DNA of 41,190 nucleotides from Oscillospiraceae bacterium (GCA_009786445.1 WQTE01000009.1:3863-45052), one strand, 5' to 3'; shown: positions 1 to 9,148, counted from the first letter of the stretch. The notes: generated by a model from the sequence alone, not told the origin. Translations and numbers: made by a program.

Positions 1-44
1 GATTTGATAAAGCGGAGAAAATGAATTAGTATAGTTGCTTATGT

Positions 45-73
45 TTGACAAATCTTTTTATCTGTGATAGTAT
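45..73 (+). promoter_or_regulatory. rpsO promoter
   Basis: A perfect -35 box TTGACA (45-50) is separated by 17 bp from a -10 box TAGTAT (68-73). The predicted transcript start is near 80, which gives rpsO a leader of about 145 nt. No competing gene lies between the promoter and rpsO. Confidence 0.75.
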
Positions 74-80
74 CTCACGG

Positions 81-224
81 CTGGGACAGAGATGTCGTCT
101 GCGCAATCCATGCGCTTAGTTTCGGGATAAAGCCGATTTTTCCGGTTTCTTTTCCGCCCGATACCAGGCCACCGGATATCAGAATGTGGCTATTTGTGCC
201 GCAGAAGAAAAGAAAGGTATAAAA
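81..224 (+). promoter_or_regulatory. rpsO 5' leader, possible S15 autoregulatory RNA
   Basis: This untranslated stretch between the predicted start and rpsO contains a perfect 5-bp hairpin (GCGCA 101-105, loop, TGCGC 111-115). Self-complementary CCGG tracts lie nearer the gene. S15 is known in several bacterial groups to repress its own mRNA by binding a leader that mimics its 16S rRNA site. A leader of this length fits that scheme, but no specific published motif was matched, so function is inference. Confidence 0.35.
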
Positions 225-491
225 ATGATTACAAAAGATCAGAAAAACGCAGTTATTGAGGGCAATCGCACTCACGAGACAGACACAGGCTCTCCGGAGG
301 TACAAATCGCAATTCTCACTGAGCGAATTCGTCAGCTCACCGAGCACCTCAAGGTACATAAGAAGGATAAACATAGCGAACTTGGTCTACTCAAAATGGT
401 CGGTCGTCGCCGTAGCCTTCTTGATTACCTTATGAACAAAGATATTGAGCGTTACAGAGCTTGTATCGCAAAATTGGGTATCAGGAAATAG
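225..491 (+). CDS. rpsO: 30S ribosomal protein S15
   Basis: Primary 16S rRNA-binding protein of the small-subunit platform. The 88-residue product has the family's usual length and its diagnostic segments: the [20 protein letters not shown] stretch, then [14 protein letters not shown], and the basic [10 protein letters not shown] helix. The frame is open further upstream to 186, but the start at 225 is chosen because it has an AGAAAGG ribosome-binding site just before it and matches the conserved N-terminus (MI-T-K-D-Q-K). rpsO followed by pnp is a widely conserved gene order. A strong hairpin separates the two here, so pnp is probably transcribed at least partly by read-through. Confidence 0.97.
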   Translation: MITKDQKNAVIEGNRTHETDTGSPEVQIAILTERIRQLTEHLKVHKKDKHSELGLLKMVGRRRSLLDYLMNKDIERYRACIAKLGIRK

Positions 492-500
492 AAGTTTTTC

Positions 501-535
501 AAATCCGAGCTGCAAGCAAACAGCTCGGATTTGTT
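501..535 (+). terminator. rpsO-pnp intergenic hairpin terminator
   Basis: A perfect 12-bp stem (501-512 with 521-532) with an 8-nt loop lies 10 nt after the rpsO stop codon. The T tract after it is short (TTTGTTT), so it may be a partial terminator or a 3'-end stabiliser that lets some transcription reach pnp. Confidence 0.7.
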
Positions 536-555
536 TGGTAATTTAAGACTATAAA

Positions 556-669
556 TAATCGGAGCGCTGTCCCATAGCAGTTGAAAATGCATCTGTTATC
601 CTGCGGGAGTGTTTTCAAGTGCTAAGAGACCGGCTGCTCCGTAAAATTGAAAAGGAGCAATATACAATA
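556..669 (+). promoter_or_regulatory. Structured pnp leader
   Basis: The region before pnp can fold into nested stems. The outer stem pairs 560-565 (CGGAGC) with 636-641 (GCTCCG). The inner stem pairs 576-587 with 612-623 in 11 of 12 positions, broken by one G-G mismatch. In Escherichia coli, pnp is autoregulated through RNase III cleavage of a leader stem followed by PNPase degradation. A long double-stranded leader here suggests an analogous control, but that is inference. The pnp ribosome-binding site AGGAG (653-657) lies just outside the fold. Confidence 0.45.
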
Positions 670-2796
670 ATGATAATTTCAAAAAGAGATTTCACAACCA
701 ACAGGTACAACATGGAGTTTGCGGGAAGACCACTCACGCTTGAGACAGGTAAACTCGCAGAACTATGTAATGCCTCCGTGCTCGTGCGTTACGGTGAAAC
801 TGTAGTGCTTGTAGCCGTGACCGCTTCATCCAGGCCGCGCGATGGCATTGACTTCTTTCCGCTTTCAGTGGATTTTGAAGAAAAACTCTATGCTGTCGGC
901 AGAATTCCCGGTGGTTATTTGAGACGCGAGGGACGTCCTGCCGAGCGTGCCGTTCTCGCCGGACGTATGATTGACAGACCTATGCGCCCGCTTTTCCCTG
1001 ATGATTTACGAAACGATGTAGCCATCACCTGCACTATTTTAGCTGTTGACCATGACTGTTCACCTGAAATTGCTGCAATGGTCGGTGCTTCTGCGGCTGT
1101 TTCGATTTCTGATATTCCGTTTGACGGCCCCATAGGCGGTGTTGGTCTTGGCTTGATTGACGGCAAGTTCATCATAAATCCGACAACCGCCCAGCGCGAT
1201 GAAACAGATATGTACTGCACCATAGCATCTACCCGCAACAAGGTTGTAATGATTGAAGCAGCAGGTAACGAGATTCCCGACGATGTCATGCTCGATGGTA
1301 TCAAAGCTGCACACGAAGCTATCCAACCAGTTATTGACCTAATCGGTCAGATGGTTTCCGATATTGGCAAACCCAAGTTTGAATATGCAAAATCTTCGTT
1401 TAACGAGGAGCTCTTTGCTAAAATCTGCGAAAAGTATATGGATGATGTCAAACATTCTATGGATACTGATAATAAAAATGTCCGCGAGGAACGCTTTAAC
1501 GCCGTAACAGAGCGCATGATTGCCGAATTTGAGGGAGAATATCCCGAAATAACTGCGCAGCTTGAAGAAATTACATATAAAATTCAGAAAAAAGTTGTCA
1601 AGACTTGGCTTCTTGAAGGCAAAAGAGTTGACGGCAGAGCTATGAATGAGATTCGTCCGCTTGCTTCCGAAGTCGGCTTACTACCGCAAGTTCACGGTAG
1701 TGGTCTTTTCACACGTGGGCAGACACAGGTTCTCTCTATCGCTACACTCGGCACTGTTTCAAACGTGCAAAAACTCGATACTATTTACGAGGAAGAAACC
1801 AAACGCTATATGCACCACTACAATTTCCCCTCATTTTCCGTTGGCGAAGCGCGTGGTGTGCGCTCTACAACCCGCCGCGAGCAAGGGCATGGAGCTCTCG
1901 CCGAGAAAGCTCTTGAGCCTGTTTTGCCGGGCATTGATGAATTCCCGTACGCTATCCGTGTCGTCTCCGAAGTTCTCTCATCAAACGGCTCAACATCACA
2001 AGGCGCAATTTGCGGTTCTACACTGGCACTGATGGATGCGGGTGTTCCGATTAAGGCTCCTGTTGCAGGAATTTCCTGCGGACTTATTTCCGATGGCGAC
2101 GATTGGACCACTTTCATTGATATCCAAGGTGTTGAAGATTTCCACGGTGAGATGGACTTCAAAGTTGGTGGCACGAAAAAAGGCATAACCGCTATCCAAA
2201 TGGACTTAAAAAATGACGGTCTTACAATGGATATTATCAAATCTGCTTTTGATATGTGCCGTGAAGCCCGTATCCAAATGCTTGACGAAGTTATGTTACC
2301 TGTAATTTCCGAGCCACGTCAAGAGCTTGCCGCTACAGCTCCTAAGATGATTATGATGAAAATTGACCCTGACAAAATCAGAGAAGTCATCGGCAGCGGC
2401 GGCAAGGTTATTCAGAAAATCTGCGCCGACACAGGTGCAAAGGTTGATATTGAGGACGATGGAAGCATCTTCATTGCTTCTGCCGACATTGAGGCTTGCC
2501 GCACAGCCAAGAAGATAATCGACGACATTGTTTTTGTTCCTGAGATCGGCAAAATATATCATGGCAAAGTTGTTAGGATTATTCCCATTGGTGCGTTTGT
2601 TGAACTTGTCCCGGGGAAAGACGGCATGGTTCATATCTCCAAGCTCGAAAACCGCCGTGTTGAGAAGGTCGAAGATGTCCTCAATGAGGGAGACATGACT
2701 TGGGTTAAAGTTATGGAAATAGATGACCGCGGTCGCGTGAATCTTTCAAGAAAAGATGCGCTCAAAGAACGTCAGGCGATGGGTCTGAAAGATTAA
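670..2796 (+). CDS. pnp: Polyribonucleotide nucleotidyltransferase (PNPase)
   Basis: Phosphorolytic 3'-5' exoribonuclease of mRNA decay, trimeric in the cytoplasm. The 708-residue product shows the full family order: a first RNase PH domain (FAGRPLTLETGKLAELCNAS onward), an all-helical linker, the catalytic second RNase PH domain with the acidic MDFKVGGTKKGITAIQMDLK segment, a KH domain with the GSGG loop (IREVIGSGGKVIQKI), and a C-terminal S1 domain (GKIYHGKVVRIIPIGAFVEL). An in-frame ATG exists at 619. The start at 670 is preferred because AGGAG lies 12 nt upstream and the N-terminus then matches family length. A strong bidirectional terminator follows. Confidence 0.97.
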   Translation: MIISKRDFTTNRYNMEFAGRPLTLETGKLAELCNASVLVRYGETVVLVAVTASSRPRDGIDFFPLSVDFEEKLYAVGRIPGGYLRREGRPAERAVLAGRMIDRPMRPLFPDDLRNDVAITCTILAVDHDCSPEIAAMVGASAAVSISDIPFDGPIGGVGLGLIDGKFIINPTTAQRDETDMYCTIASTRNKVVMIEAAGNEIPDDVMLDGIKAAHEAIQPVIDLIGQMVSDIGKPKFEYAKSSFNEELFAKICEKYMDDVKHSMDTDNKNVREERFNAVTERMIAEFEGEYPEITAQLEEITYKIQKKVVKTWLLEGKRVDGRAMNEIRPLASEVGLLPQVHGSGLFTRGQTQVLSIATLGTVSNVQKLDTIYEEETKRYMHHYNFPSFSVGEARGVRSTTRREQGHGALAEKALEPVLPGIDEFPYAIRVVSEVLSSNGSTSQGAICGSTLALMDAGVPIKAPVAGISCGLISDGDDWTTFIDIQGVEDFHGEMDFKVGGTKKGITAIQMDLKNDGLTMDIIKSAFDMCREARIQMLDEVMLPVISEPRQELAATAPKMIMMKIDPDKIREVIGSGGKVIQKICADTGAKVDIEDDGSIFIASADIEACRTAKKIIDDIVFVPEIGKIYHGKVVRIIPIGAFVELVPGKDGMVHISKLENRRVEKVEDVLNEGDMTWVKVMEIDDRGRVNLSRKDALKERQAMGLKD

Positions 2797-2820
2797 TTTA
2801 TTAACACTGATTATATTCTC

Positions 2821-2858
2821 AAAAAAGACAGCGGGCGCATTGCCTGCTGTCTTTTTTT
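2821..2858. terminator. Bidirectional terminator between pnp and degV
   Basis: A-rich 5' side, a 10-bp GC-rich stem (2827-2836 with 2842-2851, one G-T pair), a 5-nt loop, then seven T residues. Because the flanks are A-tract and T-tract, it can act for pnp (+) and for the convergent degV gene (-). Confidence 0.9.
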
Positions 2859-2902
2859 GCATCGCAACGGGAGTCCGTGAACGGTCTCACCTACAGGTTT
2901 AA

Positions 2903-3811
2903 TTATAGCCCTTTTGCTTCGTAGGCCTCTCTCGTCATGTCTCCATCGAAAAACAGTGCTATGGTTCCGGGGCCGGAGTGTGCTCCTATTACCGGACCTA
3001 TTGTTACAATGTAAGATTTTTTTACGTCATATGCTGCTTTAACCAAATCAAGCGTGATCTTGGCATCTTCCTCGCAATCACCGTGACCAATGATAACGGC
3101 ATCCAGACTCTTTGTGGACGAATCAAGAGCGTTTTTCATTTGATTGGTTAAGTCGAGCAACGCCCCTTTGCGACCGCGTGCTTTGCCGGTTTTCTCAAGT
3201 TTTCCTATTGGCGATACGTTGAGAAGTGGCTTGACTCCAAGCATTGATCCTGCTACCGCTTGTAGCTTGCTAACCCTGCCGCCTCTATGGAGATGATGAA
3301 GGTCATCAACTGTAAATAAGGCAAAGCATGAGTTTTTCTTTTCTTCAAGGTACTTCGCAGCCTCTTCCAGTGTGGCTCCTTCATTGCGCTTTTTGACTGC
3401 AAGCAGGACTACAGACCAAATACCGCCCGATGCGTTGATACTATCGACAGAGCAGATATTGCAGTTCGGATATTTCTCCTTCACGTCTTCAATTGCGAGA
3501 ATTGAATTTTGATATGTGCCTGAAAGCGCACTGCTTAAGCTTATGTAAAGCACGGATTCGCTTCGCTCGGCGAATTCTGAAAACTTTTCTTTGAACCTCT
3601 CGGGGTTAATTAGTGTTGTACTTGTGGTGCTTCCGCCTCTGAGTTTGTTGTAGAATTCTGAGCTGGATATTTCCTGCCAACCGCCTTGGTCATGTGATGC
3701 TCCATCAAGTTGAAACGAAATCGGCATAACTGCCAAATTGTTTTCCTTGATGTAGTCCTCGGATATGTCGCATCCTGTGTCAATCATGATTGTGAATTCG
3801 CCCATTTGCAT
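2903..3811 (-). CDS. DegV family fatty-acid-binding protein
   Basis: Cytosolic lipid-binding protein. Members of this family bind fatty acids and hand them to the FakA kinase for phospholipid synthesis. The 302-residue product shows the N-terminal TIMIDTGCDIS strand, the G-G-S-T-T-S-T lipid-contact loop, the LHRGGRVSKLQA segment and the C-terminal HSGPGTIALFF motif. The frame opens at 3844, but the start at 3811 is favoured because AAAGGAA sits 5 nt upstream; the ATG at 3805 is a near alternative. The gene follows thrS in the same direction after 91 bp and may be cotranscribed with it. Which lipid it binds cannot be read from sequence, and no fakA lies nearby. Confidence 0.9.
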   Translation of the reverse strand: MQMGEFTIMIDTGCDISEDYIKENNLAVMPISFQLDGASHDQGGWQEISSSEFYNKLRGGSTTSTTLINPERFKEKFSEFAERSESVLYISLSSALSGTYQNSILAIEDVKEKYPNCNICSVDSINASGGIWSVVLLAVKKRNEGATLEEAAKYLEEKKNSCFALFTVDDLHHLHRGGRVSKLQAVAGSMLGVKPLLNVSPIGKLEKTGKARGRKGALLDLTNQMKNALDSSTKSLDAVIIGHGDCEEDAKITLDLVKAAYDVKKSYIVTIGPVIGAHSGPGTIALFFDGDMTREAYEAKGL

Positions 3812-3902
3812 AGTTCCTTTCAAAAAAATATAAGGGTTTCCCAAAAGTGTTTTCTATTATTACACTAATTCACCAAAAACGCAAGGCTTTTTATATGCAA
3901 AA

Positions 3903-5651
3903 TTACCTGCGATTTGCTGCTTCTTTCTTCAAATCATCTATAAATTTTTCCAGCGGCATGGCTCCGATATCACCTTCGGCGCGTTTTCTCACCGTTACTT
4001 CGCTGCTCTCGGCTTCCTTGTCGCCAAGCACGAGCATATATGGGATTTTTTGCATCTGGGCTTCGCGGATTTTAAAGCCTATTTTCTCACTGCGATAGTC
4101 TGTTTCTACTCTGAAGCCCGCATTCTCTAAGTTGACCGCTACGGTTTGTGCGTAGTCGCGAGTCCTGTCTGTGATTGGCATGACTATCACTTGCACAGGT
4201 GCGAGCCAAAGCGGAAAAGCCCCTGCGTAATGCTCTGTAAGCACTCCTATAAACCTTTCGAGCGAACCGAGTATTGTACGGTGTATCACTACAGGTCTGT
4301 GCTTTTCACCGTCCGGGCCGACATATTCAAGGTCAAACCGCTCAGGCATTTGGAAATCAAGCTGCAATGTTGCGCATTGCCACGAACGACCGAGACAGTC
4401 AAGAAGATGAAAGTCTATTTTCGGTCCGTAAAATGCGCCATCGCCGGGATTTATTTTGTAGTTTACATTCTTTTCAATAAGCACATCTTCCAGTGTTTTT
4501 TCCGCCATGTTCCATGTTTCTATTTCGCCCATAAAATTCTCGGGTCGTGTAGATAATTCAACACGATAACTGAACCCAAAAGTTTTGTATATCCTGTCGG
4601 CTAAGTCAATTACCGCGGCAATCTCTGCCGGGATATGCTCTGATGTCATATATATGTGCGCATCGTCCTGCGTAAAATACCTGACCCTCATAAGGCCGTG
4701 GAGCGTGCCGGAAGGCTCGTTTCTATGAACAACACCAAGCTCTGCAATACGCGAAGGAAAATCACGATAACTCCACATCTTTCGCTTATACGCAATCATT
4801 CCGCCCGGACAATTCATAGGCTTAATAGCAAATCCCACATCATCAATATTGGTGAAATACATATTATCTTTATAGTGGTCCCAGTGACCGCTACGGTGCC
4901 AAAGTTGCTCATTTAAAATCATAGGTGTACTGATTTCTTCATATCCGGCTTTTTTATGTTCTTCACGCCAGTAACTAACCAGCTCGTTTCTGACAACCAT
5001 TCCCTTAGGGAAGAAAAACGGGAATCCCGGGCCCTCTTCAAACGTTGCAAATAAATCAAGCTCACGCCCGAGTTTCCTGTGGTCGCGGAGTTTTGCTTCT
5101 TCTATGCGCTGCAAATGCTCATCAAGTTCGGGTTTTGACATAAAGCATGTGCCGTAGACACGTTGCAGCATCTTATTGTTAGCGTCACCTCGCCAGTATG
5201 CGCCTGTGCAACTTGTTAATTTAAGTGCATTTGCCTTTATCCTTGCAGTTGTATCCACATGCGGTCCTGCGCAGAGGTCAGTAAACTCGCCTTGCTTATA
5301 AAAGCTGATAATTTCATCTTCCGGCAGGTCGTTTATGAGTTCTTCTTTATATGTTTCTCCCTGCTCTTTCACAAATTCCAAAGCCTCTTGGCGAGATAAC
5401 TCAAAGCGTTCAATTGGGAGTTTTTCTTTGATTATCTTTTTCATTTCGGCTTCTATTTTTTCCACTGCTTCAGGCGTAAAGGTTTCGCTTGTGTCAAAAT
5501 CATAGTAAAACCCGTTTTCTATCGCCGGACCGATTGCAAGCTTAGTATCCGGGTAAAGCCGCTTTGCCGCTTGCGCCAGTATATGCGCCGCTGTGTGGCG
5601 GTAGGCGTGCTTATATTCTTCGTTTTCAAACGTGTACATATTTTCAGACAT
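3903..5651 (-). CDS. thrS: Threonine--tRNA ligase, TGS-less form
   Basis: Charges tRNA-Thr with threonine. The 582-residue product begins directly in the editing domain (HTAAH at 19-23, and the D-L-C-A-G-P-H-V segment). The class II catalytic core follows, with zinc ligands in NCPGG, DDAHIY and the late TEHYAG helix, and motif 2 (HRNEPSGTLHGLMRVR). The C-terminal anticodon-binding domain (LWLAPVQVIVMPI onward) completes it. Typical enzymes have about 640 residues with an N-terminal TGS domain; this one lacks it, a form known in some Clostridia. The start at 5651 is chosen over 5666 because GGAGG lies 8 nt upstream. No T-box leader fits in the 211-bp gap to ppdK. Confidence 0.95.
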   Translation of the reverse strand: MSENMYTFENEEYKHAYRHTAAHILAQAAKRLYPDTKLAIGPAIENGFYYDFDTSETFTPEAVEKIEAEMKKIIKEKLPIERFELSRQEALEFVKEQGETYKEELINDLPEDEIISFYKQGEFTDLCAGPHVDTTARIKANALKLTSCTGAYWRGDANNKMLQRVYGTCFMSKPELDEHLQRIEEAKLRDHRKLGRELDLFATFEEGPGFPFFFPKGMVVRNELVSYWREEHKKAGYEEISTPMILNEQLWHRSGHWDHYKDNMYFTNIDDVGFAIKPMNCPGGMIAYKRKMWSYRDFPSRIAELGVVHRNEPSGTLHGLMRVRYFTQDDAHIYMTSEHIPAEIAAVIDLADRIYKTFGFSYRVELSTRPENFMGEIETWNMAEKTLEDVLIEKNVNYKINPGDGAFYGPKIDFHLLDCLGRSWQCATLQLDFQMPERFDLEYVGPDGEKHRPVVIHRTILGSLERFIGVLTEHYAGAFPLWLAPVQVIVMPITDRTRDYAQTVAVNLENAGFRVETDYRSEKIGFKIREAQMQKIPYMLVLGDKEAESSEVTVRKRAEGDIGAMPLEKFIDDLKKEAANRR

Positions 5652-5683
5652 TACAAAACCCTCCAATGGCTACTTAATTTCAC

Positions 5684-5714
5684 ATAGTATGTCATGTGAG
5701 TGTATTATTGTCAA
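5684..5714 (-). promoter_or_regulatory. Probable thrS promoter
   Basis: On the minus strand a perfect TTGACA (5714-5709) is followed after 19 bp by TACTAT (5689-5684). The spacing is longer than ideal. The leader would be only about 30 nt, which argues against a T-box. Confidence 0.5.
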
Positions 5715-5780
5715 GTTTATCCTGACCTTTCTGTGACTAATGCTTCATAAGAATATTTTTAACTTTTTTATCATTTGCTA

Positions 5781-5808
5781 TTCACATTGCGGAAAAATGT
5801 GATAGAAT
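5781..5808 (+). promoter_or_regulatory. ppdK promoter
   Basis: TTCACA (5781-5786), 16 bp, then TAGAAT (5803-5808) preceded by an extended -10 TGA. The leader is about 50 nt and ends in a very strong AGGAGGG ribosome-binding site, consistent with high expression. Confidence 0.65.
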
Positions 5809-5862
5809 AGTAGAGCACGAAAATTTTGAAGGTCACTTCATAAAAATAACAGGAGGGTATCT

Positions 5863-8487
5863 ATGAGCAATAAGTACGTATATCTGTTTTCCGAAGGTAA
5901 CGGAAAAATGAAAGAGCTTCTCGGCGGAAAAGGCGCCAACCTCGCTGAGATGGTCAATCTCGGTCTGCCTGTACCGCAGGGCTTCACTGTCACGACGGAA
6001 GCATGTACAAAGTATTACGACGACGGCGAAGTCATCAACGACGAAGTTCAAAAAGAAATCATGCAATACATCGACAAACTGGAAGGCATTGCAGGAAAGA
6101 AATTCGGCGATGCACAAAACCCGCTTCTTGTCTCTGTCCGCTCCGGTTCACGCGCATCAATGCCCGGAATGATGGACACAATCCTCAACCTCGGCCTGAA
6201 CGACAGCGTAGTTCAAGCAATGGCAGACAAAAGCGGAAACCCGCGTTGGGCATATGACTGCTACAGAAGATTTATCCAGATGTATTCAGACGTGGTTATG
6301 GAAGTCGGAAAAAGCTACTTTGAAGAGCTCATCGATGAGATGAAAGAAAAGAAAGGCGTTAAAGAAGACCTTGAACTAAGTGCCGACGACCTAAAAAAAT
6401 TAGCACAAGAGTTCAAAGCTGAATACAAAGCTAAAATAGGGCAGGACTTCCCTGACGATGCTAAAGTTCAGCTCATGGGCGCAATTAAAGCCGTATTTCG
6501 TTCATGGAACAATGACCGTGCAGTTTCATATCGCCGCATGTATGATATCCCCGGCGATTGGGGCACAGCGGTTAACGTGCAGGAAATGGTATTCGGTAAC
6601 CTCGGCGACACATCAGGAACAGGCGTTGCATTTACGCGCGACCCTGCAACCGGCGAAAAGAATCTCGTTGGCGAATTCCTTATGAATGCTCAGGGAGAAG
6701 ATGTTGTTGCCGGAATCCGCACACCTAACAACATTGAAGAACTAAAAGGCATTATGCCCAGCGTATACGACGATTTTATAAAGATTACGCAAAAGCTGGA
6801 AAGCCATTACCGCGACATGCAAGACATGGAATTTACCATCGAAGACAAAAAATTATTCATGCTTCAGACACGTAGCGGCAAAAGAACAGCAGCCGCAGCA
6901 CTCAAGATTGCATGTGACTTAGTTGACGAAGGTGCAATCACCGATAAAGAAGCTGTGATGATGATTGACCCGAGACAGCTTGATGCACTACTTCACCCAC
7001 AATTTGACACAGCAGCACTCAAAGCTGCAACTCCGGTTGGAAAAGGTTTGGCAGCATCACCGGGCGCAGCTACAGGTAAACCTGCGTTCACAGCAGCAGA
7101 TGCCAAAAAGAGAGCAGATGCAGGCGAAAAAGTCATCCTTGTCCGTCTCGAAACAACACCTGAAGACATCGAAGGCATGGCGGCAGCACAGGGAATACTT
7201 ACAGCCCGCGGCGGCATGACATCACACGCCGCAGTTGTGGCACGTCAAATGGGAACCTGCTGCGTTGCAGGTTGCGGTGAACTCCGAATCGACGAAAAAG
7301 GTCAGACCTTTGAAGTCGGCGGCAAGAAGTTCGGTGCAAATGATTGGCTCAGCCTTGACGGTTCAACAGGTAACTTCTATGGCGAGCAAATAGCCACAAC
7401 TGAAGCAACAATCGGCGGTGAGTTCGGCAGAATCATGGATTGGGCTGACAAATACAGAAAACTCGAAGTCAGAACAAATGCAGATTCTCCGCATGATTCT
7501 AAAGAAGCACTTGGCTTTGGCGCACAAGGTATCGGTCTTACACGTACAGAACATATGTTCTTCGAGCACGACCGTATTCCGGCAATCCGTGAGATGATTT
7601 GTGCAGAGACAGTAGATCAACGCGAAAAAGCTCTTGCTAAGCTTGAGCCGATGCAGCAAGGCGACTTTGAAGGCATCTACGAAGCTATGGAAGGCAGACC
7701 TGTCACCATCCGCTTCCTCGACCCACCTCTCCACGAGTTCCTGCCCACAGAGGAAAAAGACATCGAAAAACTGGCAAAGGACACAGGCAAGTCAGTCACC
7801 GATATTAAAGCAATCATCACCAGACTCCATGAGTTCAACCCGATGATGGGTCACCGTGGCTGCCGTCTCGCTGTCACATATCCGGAAATCGCTGTGATGC
7901 AGACAAAAGCTGTCATCAAAGCCGCTATCAACGTTAAGAAAAAGCATCCGGATTGGGCCATTACTCCGGAAATCATGATTCCGCTGGTCGGAGAGGTCAA
8001 AGAGTTCGTATTCCTCAAAAACATCGTGAAAAAAGTAGCAGACGAACTAATCAAAGAAGCCGGAAGCGATCTCAAATATCTCGTCGGCACAATGATTGAG
8101 ATTCCGCGCGCATGTCTCACCGCAGATGCTATCGCAAAGGAAGCTGAATTCTTCTCATTTGGCACAAACGACCTCACACAAATGACATTCGGCTTCAGCC
8201 GCGACGATGCTGGCGGTTTCCTTGATGAATACTATCAGAAGAAGATTTTTGAATCAGACCCGTTTGCAAGAATCGACCAAATAGGCGTTGGCAAACTGAT
8301 GGAAATGGCAGTAGAGCTTGGAAAGAAAGCTCGCCCGAACATCAAGCTCGGAATCTGCGGCGAACACGGCGGAGACCCGTCATCCGTAGAGTTCTGCCAC
8401 AAAATCGGTCTGGGCTATGTCTCATGCTCACCATTTAGAGTACCGATAGCAAGACTAGCCGCCGCTCAAGCAGCACTCAAAGACTAG
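5863..8487 (+). CDS. ppdK: Pyruvate, phosphate dikinase
   Basis: Interconverts pyruvate + ATP + phosphate with phosphoenolpyruvate + AMP + pyrophosphate. In many clostridia this is a glycolytic or gluconeogenic step in place of, or beside, pyruvate kinase. The 874-residue length equals that of the characterised Clostridium symbiosum enzyme. Visible features are the N-terminal ATP-grasp region (GGKGANLAEM; SVRSGSRASMPGMMDTILNLG), the phosphohistidine at residue 455 in GGMTSHAAVVARQMG, and the C-terminal TIM-barrel with the catalytic Cys of ICGEHGGDP at residue 832. The start has AGGAGGG just upstream. Third codon positions are rich in C and A compared with neighbours, which suggests codon selection for high expression. 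Confidence 0.98.
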   Translation: MSNKYVYLFSEGNGKMKELLGGKGANLAEMVNLGLPVPQGFTVTTEACTKYYDDGEVINDEVQKEIMQYIDKLEGIAGKKFGDAQNPLLVSVRSGSRASMPGMMDTILNLGLNDSVVQAMADKSGNPRWAYDCYRRFIQMYSDVVMEVGKSYFEELIDEMKEKKGVKEDLELSADDLKKLAQEFKAEYKAKIGQDFPDDAKVQLMGAIKAVFRSWNNDRAVSYRRMYDIPGDWGTAVNVQEMVFGNLGDTSGTGVAFTRDPATGEKNLVGEFLMNAQGEDVVAGIRTPNNIEELKGIMPSVYDDFIKITQKLESHYRDMQDMEFTIEDKKLFMLQTRSGKRTAAAALKIACDLVDEGAITDKEAVMMIDPRQLDALLHPQFDTAALKAATPVGKGLAASPGAATGKPAFTAADAKKRADAGEKVILVRLETTPEDIEGMAAAQGILTARGGMTSHAAVVARQMGTCCVAGCGELRIDEKGQTFEVGGKKFGANDWLSLDGSTGNFYGEQIATTEATIGGEFGRIMDWADKYRKLEVRTNADSPHDSKEALGFGAQGIGLTRTEHMFFEHDRIPAIREMICAETVDQREKALAKLEPMQQGDFEGIYEAMEGRPVTIRFLDPPLHEFLPTEEKDIEKLAKDTGKSVTDIKAIITRLHEFNPMMGHRGCRLAVTYPEIAVMQTKAVIKAAINVKKKHPDWAITPEIMIPLVGEVKEFVFLKNIVKKVADELIKEAGSDLKYLVGTMIEIPRACLTADAIAKEAEFFSFGTNDLTQMTFGFSRDDAGGFLDEYYQKKIFESDPFARIDQIGVGKLMEMAVELGKKARPNIKLGICGEHGGDPSSVEFCHKIGLGYVSCSPFRVPIARLAAAQAALKD

Positions 8488-8503
8488 TAAACTAACTACC
8501 ACT

Positions 8504-8530
8504 AAGGGCGACCCGTTTGGGTCGCCCTTT
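8504..8530. terminator. Bidirectional terminator between ppdK and rubrerythrin
   Basis: A perfect 11-bp stem (8504-8514 with 8519-8529) closed by a GTTT tetraloop. It lies between the convergent ppdK (+) and rubrerythrin (-) genes and can serve both, although the T tract is short. Confidence 0.85.
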
Positions 8531-8542
8531 CGATTCAGATTC

Positions 8543-9085
8543 TTACTTAAAATATCTATCCAAAAATCCTTGGAAGGCTTTGCCGTGGCGAGCTTCATCA
8601 CGAGCCATTTCATGGACTGTGTCGTGGATTGCATCAAGATTGAGTTCTTTTGCGCGTTTCGCCAGATTAAACTTGCCCAGAGTTGCGCCGTTCTCGGCTT
8701 CAACACGCATTTCGAGATTTTTCTTGGTACTGGAAGTGAGAACCTCACCGAGAAGCTCTGCAAATTTGGCAGCATGTTCAGCTTCCTCATAAGCAGCTTT
8801 TTCCCAATACAGACCAATCTCCGGATAACCTTCACGATGAGCGACACGCCCCATCGCCAGATACATTCCGACTTCAGTACACTCTGCGTTGAAGTTGGCT
8901 CTGAGACCTTCGATAATATCCTCAGGTGAACCTTCCGCAACTCCTAAAACATGCTCAGCCGCCCAAGTCAAACCATCGCCTTGCTCCGAAAACTTTGATG
9001 CAGGGGCTTTACAAAGTGGGCAAACATCGGGAGGAGCCTCGCCCTCAGCTACATAACCACACACATCACATACAAACTTCTTCAT
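8543..9085 (-). CDS. Reverse rubrerythrin (rubredoxin domain first)
   Basis: Non-heme iron peroxidase or oxygen reductase that protects anaerobes from peroxide and oxygen. In this 180-residue protein the rubredoxin-like iron site (CDVCGY ... CPLC, residues 6-25) precedes the ferritin-like diiron four-helix domain. The diiron ligands are visible in [23 protein letters not shown], the VEAEN glutamate and [11 protein letters not shown]. That domain order is the reverse of classical rubrerythrin and is typical of clostridial oxidative-stress proteins. The gene is monocistronic, with its own near-consensus promoter and an AAAGGA ribosome-binding site. Confidence 0.93.
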   Translation of the reverse strand: MKKFVCDVCGYVAEGEAPPDVCPLCKAPASKFSEQGDGLTWAAEHVLGVAEGSPEDIIEGLRANFNAECTEVGMYLAMGRVAHREGYPEIGLYWEKAAYEEAEHAAKFAELLGEVLTSSTKKNLEMRVEAENGATLGKFNLAKRAKELNLDAIHDTVHEMARDEARHGKAFQGFLDRYFK

Positions 9086-9119
9086 AAATAAAATTTCCTT
9101 TCAAATTGAATATACACGC

Positions 9120-9148
9120 ATTATAAAGAATCAGTATGTATTAGTCAA
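9120..9148 (-). promoter_or_regulatory. Rubrerythrin promoter
   Basis: TTGACT (9148-9143), 17 bp, then a perfect TATAAT (9125-9120) on the minus strand. The leader is about 25-30 nt. A TTATAAT half-site resembling part of a PerR box overlaps the -10, but the second half is absent. Confidence 0.8.

Noticed and set aside
915-2634. Several long minus-strand open frames antisense to pnp
   Set aside because: They lack ribosome-binding sites and family motifs and are explained by codon bias of pnp, a certain gene.
5652-5862. Possible T-box riboswitch before thrS
   Set aside because: The gap is only 211 bp shared with the divergent ppdK promoter, the predicted thrS leader is about 30 nt, and no AGGGTGG-type antiterminator motif was found.
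8455-8940. 161-codon minus-strand frame overlapping the rubrerythrin gene
   Set aside because: Out of frame with a clear rubrerythrin that has promoter, ribosome-binding site and metal motifs.
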